A DNA stretch of 64,000 nt from Pseudoselenomonas ruminis (lineage in GTDB: Bacteria; Bacillota; Negativicutes; Selenomonadales; Selenomonadaceae): contig NZ_VTOY01000001.1 of assembly GCF_008271295.1 (NCBI RefSeq), forward strand, positions 62,001 through 126,000, written 5' to 3'. Made by a program: the position numbers and the translations under genes. Within the stretch, counting starts at the first letter, position 1, and each line of letters opens with the position of its first letter. A model generated the notes under the pieces. It worked only from the letters and a program-made list of their open reading frames with translations. It was not told where the DNA came from and searched no databases. Positions 24,738-35,067 of the stretch are shown piece by piece.

Positions 24738-24832
24738 TGTTAAGATGACAAGAGTATGGCATACTAGAGCCTAGAGTGGCCTGGTGGTGTCACTACCTAA
24801 GAAACAGATATTACAGGAGGTCATTTCAGACA

Positions 24833-26122
24833 ATGAAAGTTACGGTTGAGAATGGTGAGAACCAGCAGGTTACTCTGACGATTGAGGTTGAAGCAGCAGA
24901 GGTTTCCAAGGCAGTTGAGCGTGCATGCAAACGCCTGGCTAACCGTGTAAATATCCCGGGTTTCCGTAAAGGCAAAGCTCCGCGCATGATCGTTGAGCGC
25001 CACGTTGGTAAAGATGCAGTAATGCAGGAAGCTTTCGATCTCGTAGCTCCGAAAGCATTCGGCGATGCTCTGGAAGAGCAGAAAATCGATCCGGTTACCC
25101 GTCCGAACATTGATATCGTTACCCTCGAAGAGGGCAAAGACCTCGTTTTCAAGGCTACGGTTACGCCGCGTCCGGAAGTAAAACTGGGCGAGTATAAAGG
25201 CCTCAAAGTTGAGAAGGCTGCTGTAGAGATTAAAGATGAAGACGTTGAGAAACAGCTCAAGAACTTCCAGGATCGTCAGGGCAAGATGGTTGACGCTCCG
25301 GAAGGCGCTGCTGTTGCTGATGGCGACTTCACGACGCTCGATTTCGAGGGCTTTGTTGATGGCGAAGCTTTCGAGGGCGGCAAAGGCACGGATTACCCGC
25401 TGCAGATTGGTTCCGGCAGCTTCATCCCAGGCTTCGAGGAGCAGCTGATTGGCGCTAAGATTGGCGAAGAAAAAGAAGTAAATGTCAAGTTCCCGGAAGA
25501 ATACCATGCAAAAGAACTCGCTGGCAAAGATGCTACGTTCAAATGCACGGTCCGCAGCATCAAACAGAAAGAGCTGCCGGCTATCGATGACGAACTCGCT
25601 AAGAAAGTAAGCACGTTCGAGACGCTCGACGAGCTCAAAGCGGACATCCGCAAGAACCTGCAGGAAAACGCTGAACGCAAAGCAGAAAACGACCAGAAGA
25701 GCGCTGCTATCGAGCAGGCTACGAACAACATCACGGTTGATATCCCGGCTGTCATGATTGACAACCGCGTAACGTCCATGATTCAGGAAATGGCTATGCG
25801 CCTTGAGCAGCAGGGCATGAAGCTCGAGCAGTATCTGCAGTATGCTGGCACGGACATCGCTAAGATCCGTGAGGACTATCGTGAGACGGCTGAGAAGAAC
25901 GTTAAGACGGATCTCATGCTGGAAGAAGTTGCTAAGGCTGAGGAAATCAAAGTCGAGGCCAAAGATTTGGATGCTGAGGTTGCTGCTATGGCAGCTGCTT
26001 ATGGCGCTACGCCGCAGCAGGTCCAGAAAATCATCAAGGAGCAGGGCCGCATCGGTGATCTGGCTGCTTCCGTTCTCCGCAAGAAAACGGCACAGTTCAT
26101 TATCGACAACATTGCTGAATAA
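24833..26122 (+). CDS. tig: Trigger factor
   Basis: 429-aa ribosome-associated chaperone and prolyl isomerase. The ribosome-docking signature is [20 protein letters not shown] (near residue 45). The FKBP-type domain (about 155-245) contains [21 protein letters not shown] and [13 protein letters not shown]. The C-terminal helical arms follow. AGGAGG is 12 nt upstream of the ATG at 24833, slightly long, but no other in-frame start fits. Codon choice is strongly biased, as expected for a highly expressed gene. clpP and clpX follow. Confidence 0.96.
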   Translation: MKVTVENGENQQVTLTIEVEAAEVSKAVERACKRLANRVNIPGFRKGKAPRMIVERHVGKDAVMQEAFDLVAPKAFGDALEEQKIDPVTRPNIDIVTLEEGKDLVFKATVTPRPEVKLGEYKGLKVEKAAVEIKDEDVEKQLKNFQDRQGKMVDAPEGAAVADGDFTTLDFEGFVDGEAFEGGKGTDYPLQIGSGSFIPGFEEQLIGAKIGEEKEVNVKFPEEYHAKELAGKDATFKCTVRSIKQKELPAIDDELAKKVSTFETLDELKADIRKNLQENAERKAENDQKSAAIEQATNNITVDIPAVMIDNRVTSMIQEMAMRLEQQGMKLEQYLQYAGTDIAKIREDYRETAEKNVKTDLMLEEVAKAEEIKVEAKDLDAEVAAMAAAYGATPQQVQKIIKEQGRIGDLAASVLRKKTAQFIIDNIAE

Positions 26123-26148
26123 GCAGCCCTGATAATGGGGGTATTTCA

Positions 26149-26760
26149 ATGAGTTATGTACCTATGGTCGTAGAACAGTCCAGTCGCGGGGAGCGCGCTT
26201 ATGATATTTATTCGCGCCTGCTCAAAGACCGCATCATTTTCCTGGGCGGTCCGATTGATGACAATGTAGCCAATGTAGTGGTGGCACAGCTCCTGTTCCT
26301 GGAGTCTGAGGACCCGGATAAGGACATCTACCTCTACATCAACAGTCCGGGCGGCGTTGTCACGGCTGGTTTGGCTATCTACGATACCATGCAGTATATC
26401 AAACCGGATGTATCGACCATCTGCATCGGTCAAGCAGCCAGCATGGGCTCGCTGCTCTTGACGGCAGGTGCCAAGGGCAAGCGTTTTGCCCTGCCGAATT
26501 CGCGTATTATGATTCATCAGCCGCTTGGCGGTGCGCAGGGCCAGTCGACGGATATCCAGATTCAGGCCCGCGAAATCCAGCGCATCCGCGATGTCATCAA
26601 CGATATCATCGTGAATGCTACGGGTAAATCGGTTGAAGAGGTTAATGAAGATACGGAACGCGATAATTTCATGACGGCTGAAGAAGCTAAGGCTTATGGT
26701 CTCGTTGATGAAGTTATTGTTCGTCCCAAGAAGAGCAAAAAATCGGAATCTAAGGATTAA
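26149..26760 (+). CDS. clpP: ATP-dependent Clp protease proteolytic subunit
   Basis: 203-aa serine protease with the catalytic triad Ser98 (GQAASMGS), His123 (RIMIHQP) and Asp172 (TERDNF). [14 protein letters not shown] is the oxyanion-strand region. GGGGGTATTTC precedes the ATG. Lies between tig and clpX and would form the ClpXP protease with the next gene product. Confidence 0.97.
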   Translation: MSYVPMVVEQSSRGERAYDIYSRLLKDRIIFLGGPIDDNVANVVVAQLLFLESEDPDKDIYLYINSPGGVVTAGLAIYDTMQYIKPDVSTICIGQAASMGSLLLTAGAKGKRFALPNSRIMIHQPLGGAQGQSTDIQIQAREIQRIRDVINDIIVNATGKSVEEVNEDTERDNFMTAEEAKAYGLVDEVIVRPKKSKKSESKD

Positions 26761-26769
26761 GGGGGTGGC

Positions 26770-28035
26770 ATGTTGAAGTTTGGGGATGAAAAAGGTCAGC
26801 TCAAGTGCTCGTTCTGCGGTAAGACGCAGGAGCAGGTGCGTAAGCTGGTTGCTGGTCCGGGCGTCTACATCTGCGATGAGTGTATTGAACTCTGCAATGA
26901 AATCATTGAAGAGGAATTCAGCGAAGATGTAGAGGTAGAACTTAAGGACGTCCCAAAACCGAAGGACATCCGTGCTACCCTTGACCAGTATGTAATTGGA
27001 CAGGATGAGGCCAAAAAGAGCCTGGCTGTTGCTGTCTACAACCATTACAAACGAGTGACTATGGGGTCGCCCAAAAGCGAAGATGTTGAACTGCAGAAGT
27101 CCAATATCCTCATGCTGGGGCCGACCGGCAGCGGTAAAACGCTGCTGGCTCAGACGCTGGCTCGTATCCTGAATGTTCCGTTTGCCATAGCCGATGCTAC
27201 GTCACTTACCGAAGCCGGCTATGTAGGCGAGGACGTAGAGAATATTCTCTTGAAACTCATTCAGGCTGCGGATTATGATGTGGAAAAGGCTGAGCGTGGT
27301 ATTATCTACATCGATGAAATCGACAAGATTGCCCGCAAGTCGGAAAATCCGTCGATTACCCGCGATGTATCGGGTGAGGGCGTACAGCAGGCACTGCTGA
27401 AAATCCTCGAAGGTACGACGGCTTCAGTTCCGCCGCAGGGCGGCCGCAAGCATCCGCATCAGGAGTTAATCCAGATTGATACGACGAACATTCTCTTTAT
27501 CTGCGGTGGTGCCTTTGATGGCATTGAGAAGGTTATCGAGGCTCGCCTCGGACAGAAGCAGATGGGATTCGGTGCGGATATCAAGTCCAAGCGCAAGCGC
27601 AGTGTAGGCGACAGCCTGCGGAAGCTCCTGCCAGAGGATTTGCTGAAACACGGTCTTATCCCGGAGTTTATCGGCCGTCTTCCGGTTGTTGTTACGCTGG
27701 AATCGCTGGATGAAGACGCGCTGGTCAGCATTTTGACGAAACCGAAGAATGCACTGGTGAAACAGTACCAGAAGCTTCTTGACATGGATGGCGTCAAATT
27801 GGAATTTGATGACGATGCTCTTCGCCAGATTGCCAAGGAAGCGCTTAAGCGCAAGACTGGTGCCCGCGGCCTTCGCTCAATCATCGAAGCCATCATGCGC
27901 AACGTAATGTATGATGTGCCGTCGATTGAGGGCGTAACGGCTTGCCGCGTGACGAAAGATGTCGTTACCACCAAGAAAGACCCTGTACTGACTGTGGCGA
28001 AAAAAGCAAAGGTCAGCGAAGAGGAAACTGCCTGA
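26770..28035 (+). CDS. clpX: Clp protease ATP-binding subunit ClpX
   Basis: 421-aa AAA+ unfoldase. The N-terminal zinc-binding domain has Cys13, Cys16, Cys35 and Cys38. Walker A is GPTGSGKT, Walker B is GIIYIDEID, and the pore loop is in the usual GYVGED region. The ClpP-binding loop tripeptide appears as LGF-like MGFG in [10 protein letters not shown]. Begins 9 bp after clpP, with GGGGGTGG as SD. Confidence 0.96.
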   Translation: MLKFGDEKGQLKCSFCGKTQEQVRKLVAGPGVYICDECIELCNEIIEEEFSEDVEVELKDVPKPKDIRATLDQYVIGQDEAKKSLAVAVYNHYKRVTMGSPKSEDVELQKSNILMLGPTGSGKTLLAQTLARILNVPFAIADATSLTEAGYVGEDVENILLKLIQAADYDVEKAERGIIYIDEIDKIARKSENPSITRDVSGEGVQQALLKILEGTTASVPPQGGRKHPHQELIQIDTTNILFICGGAFDGIEKVIEARLGQKQMGFGADIKSKRKRSVGDSLRKLLPEDLLKHGLIPEFIGRLPVVVTLESLDEDALVSILTKPKNALVKQYQKLLDMDGVKLEFDDDALRQIAKEALKRKTGARGLRSIIEAIMRNVMYDVPSIEGVTACRVTKDVVTTKKDPVLTVAKKAKVSEEETA

Positions 28036-28053
28036 TGGCAGCTTAATAAAACG

Positions 28054-28079
28054 AGGCGCTGCTATGGCAGCGCCTTGTT
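28054..28079 (+). terminator. Hairpin after clpX
   Basis: Perfect AGGCGCTGC / GCAGCGCCT stem (28054-28062, 28067-28075) with a 4-nt loop. The tail TGTTCATTTT is only partly T-rich, so termination may be incomplete. Confidence 0.6.
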
Positions 28080-28135
28080 CATTTTGAAAACAATAGGATG
28101 TAAGGATGGAAAATATCGAACAAGGAGGGATAAAT

Positions 28136-30442
28136 ATGACGCAAACACGTACCTTGCCATTACTGCCGCTGCGCGGCATGATGGTTTTTCCCTACATGAT
28201 GATTCATCTCGATGTAGGCAGGGAACGTTCGATGGCGGCGCTGGAGCAGGCTATGGTAGAAGATCGGGAAATCTTCTTGACTGCCCAGCTGGACGCCGAG
28301 ACGGATAAACCGGGACTTTCCGATATCTATACGGTCGGCACGGTGGCAGAAATCCGCCAGCTGGTAAAAATGCCGGGCGAAAGTGTCCGCGTTCTCGTGG
28401 AAGGACAACATCGCGCGATTATCCGCGACTACCGTGAGACCGAAACGTATGCGGAAGTTGATGTCGAAGAATTCAAAGATAAGATTGACACTTCGATGAA
28501 GATGGAAGCGTTGAACCGCGCCGTGGTTCATCAGTTTGAAGAATGGGTCAAGCTGTCGAAGAAGATTCCACCTGAGACGCTGGTATCGGTAGCTATTATC
28601 GATGATGCCGGCCGCCTCGCTGACCTTATCGCCAGCCATCTAAACCTCAAATTGGAAGTCCGCCAGGAGCTTCTGGGCGCAGTCGATATCAAAGAGCGTC
28701 TGGAAAAACTCTATGAGGTATTGACCCGTGAATTGGAAATCCTTCAGCTCGAGCATAAAATCGGCCGCAAGGTCCGCAAGCAGATGGATAAAATCCAAAA
28801 GGACTATTATCTGCGCGAACAGATTAAGGCAATCCGTGATGAGTTGGGCGATAAAGACGGCAAGACCGCCGATATTGAAAACGCCAAAGCCAAGCTCGCG
28901 GAGGGGGATTATCCCGATGAGGTCCGCAAGGTCGTCGAGCGGGAAATCAATCGTCTCGATGGCATGAGCGGCATGAATGCTGAAAATAACGTCATCCGCA
29001 ACTATGTGGATTGGCTGCTGGAACTTCCCTGGCGCAAAGAGTCGGAAGACACGATGGACATCAAAAAGGCCCAGAAAATCCTGGATAATGACCACTATGG
29101 CTTGAAGAAAGTCAAAGACCGTATCCTCGATTATCTGGCCGTTCACCAGCTGGCCAAGGATAAGAGTGCACCGATTCTCTGCCTGGTTGGTCCGCCGGGC
29201 GTAGGTAAGACTTCGCTGGCTTCTTCGGTGGCAAGAGCTACGGGCCGCAAGTTTGTCCGCGCGTCCCTCGGCGGCATTCGCGATGAAGCCGAGATTCGCG
29301 GTCATCGCCGGACGTATATCGGTGCAATGCCGGGACGCATTATCGAAGGCATCCGCAACGTGGGGACCCGCAATCCGGTGTTCCTGCTCGATGAGGTCGA
29401 TAAAATCAACATGGATTACCATGGCGATCCGTCGGCGGCACTGCTTGAGGTGCTCGACCCGGCGCAAAACTCGACCTTTAGCGACCACTATATCGAGGTG
29501 CCCTTTGATCTATCCAAAGTCATGTGGATTGTCACTGCCAACAATTTGGGCAATATTCCGCGTCCGCTTCGCGACCGCATGGAAATCATCCAGCTTTCAA
29601 GCTATACGGAGATGGAAAAACTGGAAATTGCCAAGCGCTATCTCGTAGCGCGTCAGCGGGAACAGAATGGACTCAAGGCTAAGGATATCCATTTTGGTGC
29701 CGGCGTGCTGGCCAAGATCATCCAGGATTACACCAAGGAATCCGGCGTCCGTGAACTCGAGCGCGTTATCGGACAGGTATGCCGCAAGGCTGCCCGCAAG
29801 ATTGTCGAAGGGGAAGAAGCGCCGATTAAGGTCTCCAAGAAGAATCTCACGGACTTCCTCGGCAAAGTCAAATTCGTTGACAGCAAGGCCAATAAAAAAC
29901 CACAGGTCGGTGTCGTAACGGGCATGGCCTGGACTGAAGTGGGCGGAACGATTCTGCCTACGGAAGTCTCGGTACTCAAAGGCAAGGGGAAATTGATTCT
30001 GACCGGTCAGCTCGGCGATGTCATGCAGGAATCGGCCCAGGCCGGCCTTACCTACATCCGGAGCTGTTCCGATAAGCTGAAGCTTCCGGAAGATTTCTAT
30101 GAAAAAGAAGATATTCATATCCATCTGCCGGAAGGGGCAATTCCAAAAGATGGACCGTCCGCTGGTATTACGATGGCAACCGCCATGGTTTCTGCTTTGA
30201 CGGGCCGCAAGGTCCGCAGTGATGTGGCCATGACTGGTGAAATTACCCTGCGGGGAACCGTCCTGCCGATTGGTGGACTCAAGGAGAAGGTCCTGGCTGC
30301 CTATCGTGAGGGCATGAAGACCATTATCCTGCCGAAGGATAATGAACGGGATATCGAGGATATTCCGGAATCTGTCCGGGAAAAACTGGAATTTGTTCCA
30401 GTTGAGACGATGGACCAGGTATTAAAGACTGCATTGATGTAA
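28136..30442 (+). CDS. lon: ATP-dependent protease Lon
   Basis: 768-aa LonA. The N-terminal substrate domain begins [15 protein letters not shown]. The AAA+ module has Walker [10 protein letters not shown] and Walker [12 protein letters not shown]. The protease domain has the Ser in [12 protein letters not shown] and the Lys in [12 protein letters not shown], forming the Ser-Lys dyad. The ATG at 28136 is chosen for AAGGAGGG 7 nt upstream; an earlier in-frame ATG (28106) has no SD. Confidence 0.97.
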   Translation: MTQTRTLPLLPLRGMMVFPYMMIHLDVGRERSMAALEQAMVEDREIFLTAQLDAETDKPGLSDIYTVGTVAEIRQLVKMPGESVRVLVEGQHRAIIRDYRETETYAEVDVEEFKDKIDTSMKMEALNRAVVHQFEEWVKLSKKIPPETLVSVAIIDDAGRLADLIASHLNLKLEVRQELLGAVDIKERLEKLYEVLTRELEILQLEHKIGRKVRKQMDKIQKDYYLREQIKAIRDELGDKDGKTADIENAKAKLAEGDYPDEVRKVVEREINRLDGMSGMNAENNVIRNYVDWLLELPWRKESEDTMDIKKAQKILDNDHYGLKKVKDRILDYLAVHQLAKDKSAPILCLVGPPGVGKTSLASSVARATGRKFVRASLGGIRDEAEIRGHRRTYIGAMPGRIIEGIRNVGTRNPVFLLDEVDKINMDYHGDPSAALLEVLDPAQNSTFSDHYIEVPFDLSKVMWIVTANNLGNIPRPLRDRMEIIQLSSYTEMEKLEIAKRYLVARQREQNGLKAKDIHFGAGVLAKIIQDYTKESGVRELERVIGQVCRKAARKIVEGEEAPIKVSKKNLTDFLGKVKFVDSKANKKPQVGVVTGMAWTEVGGTILPTEVSVLKGKGKLILTGQLGDVMQESAQAGLTYIRSCSDKLKLPEDFYEKEDIHIHLPEGAIPKDGPSAGITMATAMVSALTGRKVRSDVAMTGEITLRGTVLPIGGLKEKVLAAYREGMKTIILPKDNERDIEDIPESVREKLEFVPVETMDQVLKTALM

Positions 30443-30447
30443 AAAGA

Positions 30448-30513
30448 AAAGCCGACCCCGGGGATGCAGGGCATTCCGCGCCTGCTGGCGTCCCTTCGGG
30501 GGCGGCTTTTTTC
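30448..30513 (+). terminator. Terminator after lon
   Basis: AAAGCCGACCCC (30448-30459) pairs with GGGGGCGGCTTT (30498-30509) with one mismatch; T6 follows. A GC-rich inner loop separates the arms. Confidence 0.7.
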
Positions 30514-30531
30514 GCTAAGGAGATGAAAAAA

Positions 30532-31158
30532 ATGGCCAAAGACCGTGTAATCATAACGCAGGGAAAATATGTAGCTTCGGCGGTAAAGCCAGAGCAGTAT
30601 CCGGAGAATGACCTGCCGGAAATCGTTTTTATCGGGCGTTCCAATGTCGGCAAATCGTCGCTTATCAATTCGCTTACCCGTGTCAACAATCTGGCGCGGG
30701 TGTCGTCACAGCCGGGCAAGACGCAGACCATCAACTTCTTTGAAGTCGGTGTCAAGATTGAAGAGGTAGAGGGACGCAAGGCGTTTTATCTTGTGGATTT
30801 GCCGGGGTATGGCTATGCCAAGACCGGCAAGGAGAAGCGCAAGATTTGGTCGAAGTTCATCGAAGAATACTTCCTGACTTCGCCGCGGCTTCAATTCGTC
30901 TGCCAGCTCATCGATATCCGTCATGACCCGATGGCCTCGGATGTCGAGATGTTCGAGTGGCTGGTGAAGAACAATATTCCCGTGCTTATTGTGGCAACGA
31001 AAGCAGACAAGATTGGCAAGAATGCCCGCCAGAAAAATATTGCGGCAATCAAACGAAAGCTCGGGATTGCCGAGGTGCCGGTGCTGCCGTATTCGTCTTT
31101 AAAAAATGAAGGGCGTTCAGATTTGCTTGACGTTATCGGGGATAGTTTGGTAGAATAA
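30532..31158 (+). CDS. engB: Ribosome biogenesis GTP-binding protein YihA/YsxC/EngB
   Basis: 208-aa TRAFAC GTPase needed for large-subunit assembly. G1 is GRSNVGKSS, the G2 Thr lies in GKTQTINFF, G3 is DLPGYGYA, G4 is ATKADK and G5 is PYSSL. AAGGAG at 30517-30522 is 9 nt from the ATG at 30532; an in-frame ATG at 30523 directly abuts the SD and is less likely. The lon-engB order is common in Firmicutes. Confidence 0.95.
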   Translation: MAKDRVIITQGKYVASAVKPEQYPENDLPEIVFIGRSNVGKSSLINSLTRVNNLARVSSQPGKTQTINFFEVGVKIEEVEGRKAFYLVDLPGYGYAKTGKEKRKIWSKFIEEYFLTSPRLQFVCQLIDIRHDPMASDVEMFEWLVKNNIPVLIVATKADKIGKNARQKNIAAIKRKLGIAEVPVLPYSSLKNEGRSDLLDVIGDSLVE

Positions 31159-31187
31159 GAGTAAAGAAATGTGAATCCGATTCACAT
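31127..31187 (+). promoter_or_regulatory. Promoter and perfect palindromic operator before ahbA
   Basis: TTGACG (31127-31132), 18-bp spacer and TAGAAT (31151-31156) lie in the end of engB. ATGTGAATCCGATTCACAT (31169-31187), an exact 8-3-8 palindrome, follows at the expected transcript start, a repressor-type position. No T run follows, so it is not a terminator. The half-site TGTGA resembles CRP/FNR-family and Rex sites, but the spacing differs from both. Confidence 0.6.
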
Positions 31188-31213
31188 CTATCAGATTGAA
31201 CGGGAGGTATACC

Positions 31214-31672
31214 ATGACAGAGCTTACGTCGTTTGACAAATCTTTACTCAACCTTTTGCAGGGAAATCTGCCGGTATGCAGCCATCCGTTTGCCGTGTTG
31301 GCCGAGCAGCTCGGAGCGGATGAGCAGACGGTTTTAACTCGGCTCCAGCATTTGAAGCAGGAGGGATACCTGCGCCGTATCGGAACGTTTTTCAATTCCA
31401 ATAAGCTCGGGTATAAGGGAACTTTGGTTGCCTTGCGCGTGGACCCTGCTTATATGGATTCCGTGGCTGAAGCCATCAATCAATATCCGGGCGCTACGCA
31501 TAACTATGAGCGCGAGGGACGTTATAATCTGTGGTTTACCTTACTGACGCCGAATCTCAAAACCGAGAAGGAGATTCTCGATGAGGTCGAGGCTCTCCCA
31601 GGTGTGGAAGACTTGCTTAATCTGAAGGCAAATAAGAAATACAAAATCAACGTGCAGTTCAAACTGCATTGA
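31214..31672 (+). CDS. ahbA: Siroheme decarboxylase-type AsnC/Lrp-like protein, AhbA-like
   Basis: 152 aa: an N-terminal winged helix (FDKSLLNLLQGNLPVCSHPFA) and a C-terminal Lrp-like alpha/beta domain with RRIGTFFNSNKLGYKGTLVA and NYEREGRYNLWFTLL. This is the layout of siroheme decarboxylase subunits AhbA/NirD, which remove two acetate carboxyls from siroheme to give 12,18-didecarboxysiroheme on the way to heme. GGGAGG precedes the ATG at 31214. The partner gene follows 21 bp later. Role in heme synthesis is likely; a purely regulatory role cannot be excluded. Confidence 0.78.
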   Translation: MTELTSFDKSLLNLLQGNLPVCSHPFAVLAEQLGADEQTVLTRLQHLKQEGYLRRIGTFFNSNKLGYKGTLVALRVDPAYMDSVAEAINQYPGATHNYEREGRYNLWFTLLTPNLKTEKEILDEVEALPGVEDLLNLKANKKYKINVQFKLH

Positions 31673-31693
31673 GGGGATATTGGGGTAAGAGAA

Positions 31694-32179
31694 ATGGCAC
31701 AAGAAGTTGCAATGACAGAATTGGATAAGAAAGTCATCCGGGCGCTTCAGGGAGATTTTCCTTTGGTGTCCGATCCTTATCAAGTGCTGGCGGATCAGGT
31801 AGGTATCTCAAAAGAAGACTTCCTGGCGTGCGTGAAAAAAATGGAAGAAAGTAACGTCATTCGCAAGATGGGGGCGGTACTCCGTCATCGGGAAGTGGGA
31901 TTCCGTGCCAATGTTTTAGTAGCATGGGCTGTTCCCACTGAGCAGCTGGATGAGATTGCTGAGAAAATGGCGGCAAGTCCATCGGTATCTCACTGCTATG
32001 ACCGCAACACGGCACCGGACTGGCCGTATAATCTCTATACGATGGTTCATGGGCACAGCCGGGAAGAATGTGAACGCATTGTCGAAGAACTTGGGCAAGA
32101 ATGCGGCGTTACCGAGCATACCATGTTATATTCCAAAAAGGAATGGAAAAAGACTTCGATGAAGTACTTTTGTGAATAA
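31694..32179 (+). CDS. ahbB: Siroheme decarboxylase-type AsnC/Lrp-like protein, AhbB-like
   Basis: 161-aa paralogue of the preceding gene product. HTH region KKVIRALQGDFPLVSDPYQVLA, then MGAVLRHREVGFRANVLVAW and CYDRNTAPDWPYNLYTMVHG, which are conserved in the beta subunit of siroheme decarboxylase (active-site His/Tyr/Arg region). AhbA and AhbB form a heterodimer. The other genes of the alternative (siroheme) heme route, ahbC and ahbD, are not in this window. Followed by a strong terminator. Confidence 0.78.
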   Translation: MAQEVAMTELDKKVIRALQGDFPLVSDPYQVLADQVGISKEDFLACVKKMEESNVIRKMGAVLRHREVGFRANVLVAWAVPTEQLDEIAEKMAASPSVSHCYDRNTAPDWPYNLYTMVHGHSREECERIVEELGQECGVTEHTMLYSKKEWKKTSMKYFCE

Positions 32180-32195
32180 TAATGCATAAACAATT

Positions 32196-32221
32196 AAGAG
32201 ACGGAAACGTCTCTTTTTTTT
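32196..32221 (+). terminator. Terminator after ahbB
   Basis: AAGAGACG / CGTCTCTT stem with a GAAA tetraloop (32196-32215), then T8. Confidence 0.85.
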
Positions 32222-32230
32222 GTTTACATA

Positions 32231-32290
32231 TTGACAATGATAATCAATGTTGATAATATAATTGACGTGCTATCGATAATGATTATCAAC
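32231..32290 (+). promoter_or_regulatory. Promoter overlapped by two Fur-like boxes
   Basis: TTGACA (32231-32236), 17-bp spacer, TAATAT (32254-32259). GACAATGATAATCAATGTT (32233-32251) matches the 19-bp Fur consensus at about 15 positions and covers the promoter. A second site, GATAATGATTATC (32275-32287), is an exact 6-1-6 palindrome. Iron (Fur) repression of the whole downstream island is the natural reading. Confidence 0.75.
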
Positions 32291-32343
32291 TACGAATGGT
32301 ATTCAAAAATGAACGCTATTCACTTTTGGAGGATGAGCAGAGG

Positions 32344-34440
32344 ATGACAGGTAAAAGGAAGTTAATGTGGTTAGTTGCGTTAGGGATTTTAGCAAGCGGC
32401 AATATGTGGATGATTCCAGCGGAGAATATTGCTGAGGCAGCAGAAGGCAGTTCACCGACAAGTATTCGGCTAAACGACAGTTATGTGCGGCCGGATTATG
32501 TCGAGGTCGAAAAGCTTCGTGATACCAAGCAGATTATTGTTATCACGAAGAAAGAAATGGAGGAAAAAGGCTATAAGAGCATTTCGGACGTATTGAAGGA
32601 CCAGCCCAGTATTAATGTGGGCGCTACGGGCTGGGGGCAAGTGGATATCCGGGGGCAGGGCAGTGAGCAGGCCACGCGCAATATTCAGGTTTTGGTCGAT
32701 GGGGCGCCAATAACTACCATGGTCAATCATCCCTTGCCGAATAATTATGATTATGTTCCGGTAGAACAGATTGAGAAAATAGAAATTATCCCTGGTGGCG
32801 GTTCGGTTATCTACGGCAGCGGGGCGGCAGGGGGCGTGATTAATATTACCACGAACCTTCGCTCCTTGCAGAAGCCGCAGAGCAGTGTGACGTCGGAGTG
32901 GAATTCAGATGGTTATCGCAGCAGTTTGAACTATGGCACCAAGGCCGGGGAGAAAATGGCCGTGCAGGCGGGATATGCACGTTTGGATAGGGATTTGTTC
33001 TTTGTGAATACGTTCCGCAAAAGCAACTATGTTTATGGCGGTTTTCGCTATGATGCGGACAAGTCCCATAGCGTGGCTTTCCGTTACAGCCATCTGGATG
33101 AAGACAGCAAGTTCTTGCAAAATGTAAGCCGCTGGAAGATTGATGCCTATGGACATAATTATCGTCCCGATAAGGCGAGCGATTATTTAAATGGTGACCG
33201 GCTGCTGAATACTTACAATATGAGTTATAACCAGAATCTGGGGAAAAAATTCAAATACAGCGGTGATTTTTTCTATACGGATGGCTATTACACCAATACG
33301 AAATTTTTTGATGGCAAGATGAAAACTAAGTCCTATGGGTCCCGCATGCGTTGGGATTGGAATTATAGTCCGCGGGATTCACTGCTTATGGGCTTGGACC
33401 TTTTTGAACAGGAATCGCATCTGAAATATAAAACTTCTGCCAGCGGGAAATTGATGGACTTCAATTATGATAAAACGACAGAAGCACTGTATCTGCTCAA
33501 CAAAATGAAAAGAGGCAGGCTGACTTATACCCAGGGCGTTCGCCGGGAGAAACTTATTTGGGAATTTGATAAGGACGGTGGAACAACTGCCCGTCCGATA
33601 GGCGGTGTGGATTCTTCCAATCGCTGGAATACCGCAGGCGAGCTTTCCGTAGGGTATCGTTATAACAAATTAGGCAAGCTGTTCCTGCGCTACGAGCGGG
33701 GGTATACGTCACCGGATGGGCTGCAAATCTGTGACGAGGTGTATTCGGACCGGAGCAAAAAAGTTTATGCGGCGACCAGTGCACAGGAAGAGCGATATGA
33801 TTTATGGGAGATGGGCCTGCGGGACAAGTGGGGAGCGTCGACGGTCAGCGTGACGCTGTTTGCTTCGGAAACCAACAATGAGTTGGAACGTCCTTATTTT
33901 AAGGGAGCTTATGGTTGGGAGTATAAGACGTATAACATGTATAATACGAAACGCCGTGGCGTGGAGACGAGTCTTTCCCAACGGCTCGGCAAGTTGCGGG
34001 TGCAAGAGGGCTATACCTATCTGCATGGCGAGCGGAATTACACGGCTCAAGGCCGGGCTTTGATGGCGGCTCATGGGGCTGGCGAGATTGACTTTACGAA
34101 TAGCGGGCTGAAAGCCGTGCCAAAACATAAAATCCTGTTGTCAGCCGATTACAAATTCAACAAGCAGTGGAGTGCAAATGCCAAATACACCTTCTTTGGC
34201 AAATATAACAACTTTATCAAGGAAGAAGACCGGCATGATGATGGCAACATTGTTCATTCCTATGGCTTGCTGGATTTGAGCTTTAAATTCCAGCAGAATA
34301 AAGATTTGATCTGGTATGGCGGTGTAACGAATGTATTGGGCAAAGATTATTATGAGTATGATTCTGCCGGTGGTAGTTTTGCAACGCTGGTTCCTGGTGC
34401 CGAACGCACTTATTTTGTGGGTATGAATTATAAATTTTAA
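32344..34440 (+). CDS. TonB-dependent outer-membrane receptor (heme/iron uptake)
   Basis: 698 aa with a signal peptide ending near ENIAEAAEG. The plug domain has VITKKEMEEKGYKSISDVLK, GWGQVDIRGQG, VLVDGAPI, and VEQIEKIEIIPGGGSVIYG with GGVINI. A long beta-barrel follows and ends in an aromatic residue (FVGMNYKF), as outer-membrane proteins do. GGAGGA precedes the ATG at 32344. Fur-like boxes lie directly upstream and ExbB/ExbD/TonB genes follow. The ligand is not readable from sequence; heme is suggested by the HutW-type gene in the same cluster. Confidence 0.9.
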   Translation: MTGKRKLMWLVALGILASGNMWMIPAENIAEAAEGSSPTSIRLNDSYVRPDYVEVEKLRDTKQIIVITKKEMEEKGYKSISDVLKDQPSINVGATGWGQVDIRGQGSEQATRNIQVLVDGAPITTMVNHPLPNNYDYVPVEQIEKIEIIPGGGSVIYGSGAAGGVINITTNLRSLQKPQSSVTSEWNSDGYRSSLNYGTKAGEKMAVQAGYARLDRDLFFVNTFRKSNYVYGGFRYDADKSHSVAFRYSHLDEDSKFLQNVSRWKIDAYGHNYRPDKASDYLNGDRLLNTYNMSYNQNLGKKFKYSGDFFYTDGYYTNTKFFDGKMKTKSYGSRMRWDWNYSPRDSLLMGLDLFEQESHLKYKTSASGKLMDFNYDKTTEALYLLNKMKRGRLTYTQGVRREKLIWEFDKDGGTTARPIGGVDSSNRWNTAGELSVGYRYNKLGKLFLRYERGYTSPDGLQICDEVYSDRSKKVYAATSAQEERYDLWEMGLRDKWGASTVSVTLFASETNNELERPYFKGAYGWEYKTYNMYNTKRRGVETSLSQRLGKLRVQEGYTYLHGERNYTAQGRALMAAHGAGEIDFTNSGLKAVPKHKILLSADYKFNKQWSANAKYTFFGKYNNFIKEEDRHDDGNIVHSYGLLDLSFKFQQNKDLIWYGGVTNVLGKDYYEYDSAGGSFATLVPGAERTYFVGMNYKF

Positions 34441-34461
34441 GAACAGAAAGGAATTGTGATT

Positions 34462-35067
34462 ATGGATTTTTTTGCATTGTTTCAAAAGGGCGGACTGGTT
34501 ATGTATCCTATTATGCTGGCGTCCGTTATTGCCTTGACGATTGCGTTTGAACGATTTTTTTACTATCGGAAGGAAGCTTTGCATACGGAGGATTTTTCCA
34601 GCAAGATAAATAAGTGTCTGCTGGCTGGTGAACAGGAAAAGGCCGAGACGCTATGCCAGGAGGCAGGAGCGCCGGGAGAAGTACTGCTCACGGCAATGGC
34701 AGAGGAAAAATACGGCAAACGTGAGGAAGTTGTGTTAGCGGCCGCGAAGCGTAAAGCCTTGGAATTGCGCCAGTATTTGGAGTATTTGAGTGTTATTGTC
34801 ACGATGGCGCCGCTTTTGGGGCTTTTAGGAACGGTGACGGGTATGATCCAGTCATTTTCGGTGCTTAATGTGGCAGATGGAGAACCCTTTGCTATTACCG
34901 GCGGCGTCGGCGAAGCGCTGGTCGCTACGGCGACAGGGCTGCTGGTAGCTATCATGGCCTTGTGCCTCTATGCGTATCTGTCTCATCGGGCCAATGCCAT
35001 TATTGCAGATGTAGAATATGTATCCACCATGTATATAGCGGCTGGAGGGGAAGAAGATGCGTATTGA
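34462..35067 (+). CDS. exbB: ExbB-like MotA/TolQ/ExbB proton channel protein
   Basis: 201 aa, three transmembrane helices (about 10-32, 108-130, 150-175). The MotA/TolQ/ExbB domain has VTMAPLLGLLGTVTGMIQSF and GGVGEALVATATGLLVAI. With ExbD it couples proton flow to TonB. The ATG at 34462 follows AAAGGA; a GTG two codons earlier is possible. The exbD gene starts within its last codons. Confidence 0.9.
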   Translation: MDFFALFQKGGLVMYPIMLASVIALTIAFERFFYYRKEALHTEDFSSKINKCLLAGEQEKAETLCQEAGAPGEVLLTAMAEEKYGKREEVVLAAAKRKALELRQYLEYLSVIVTMAPLLGLLGTVTGMIQSFSVLNVADGEPFAITGGVGEALVATATGLLVAIMALCLYAYLSHRANAIIADVEYVSTMYIAAGGEEDAY

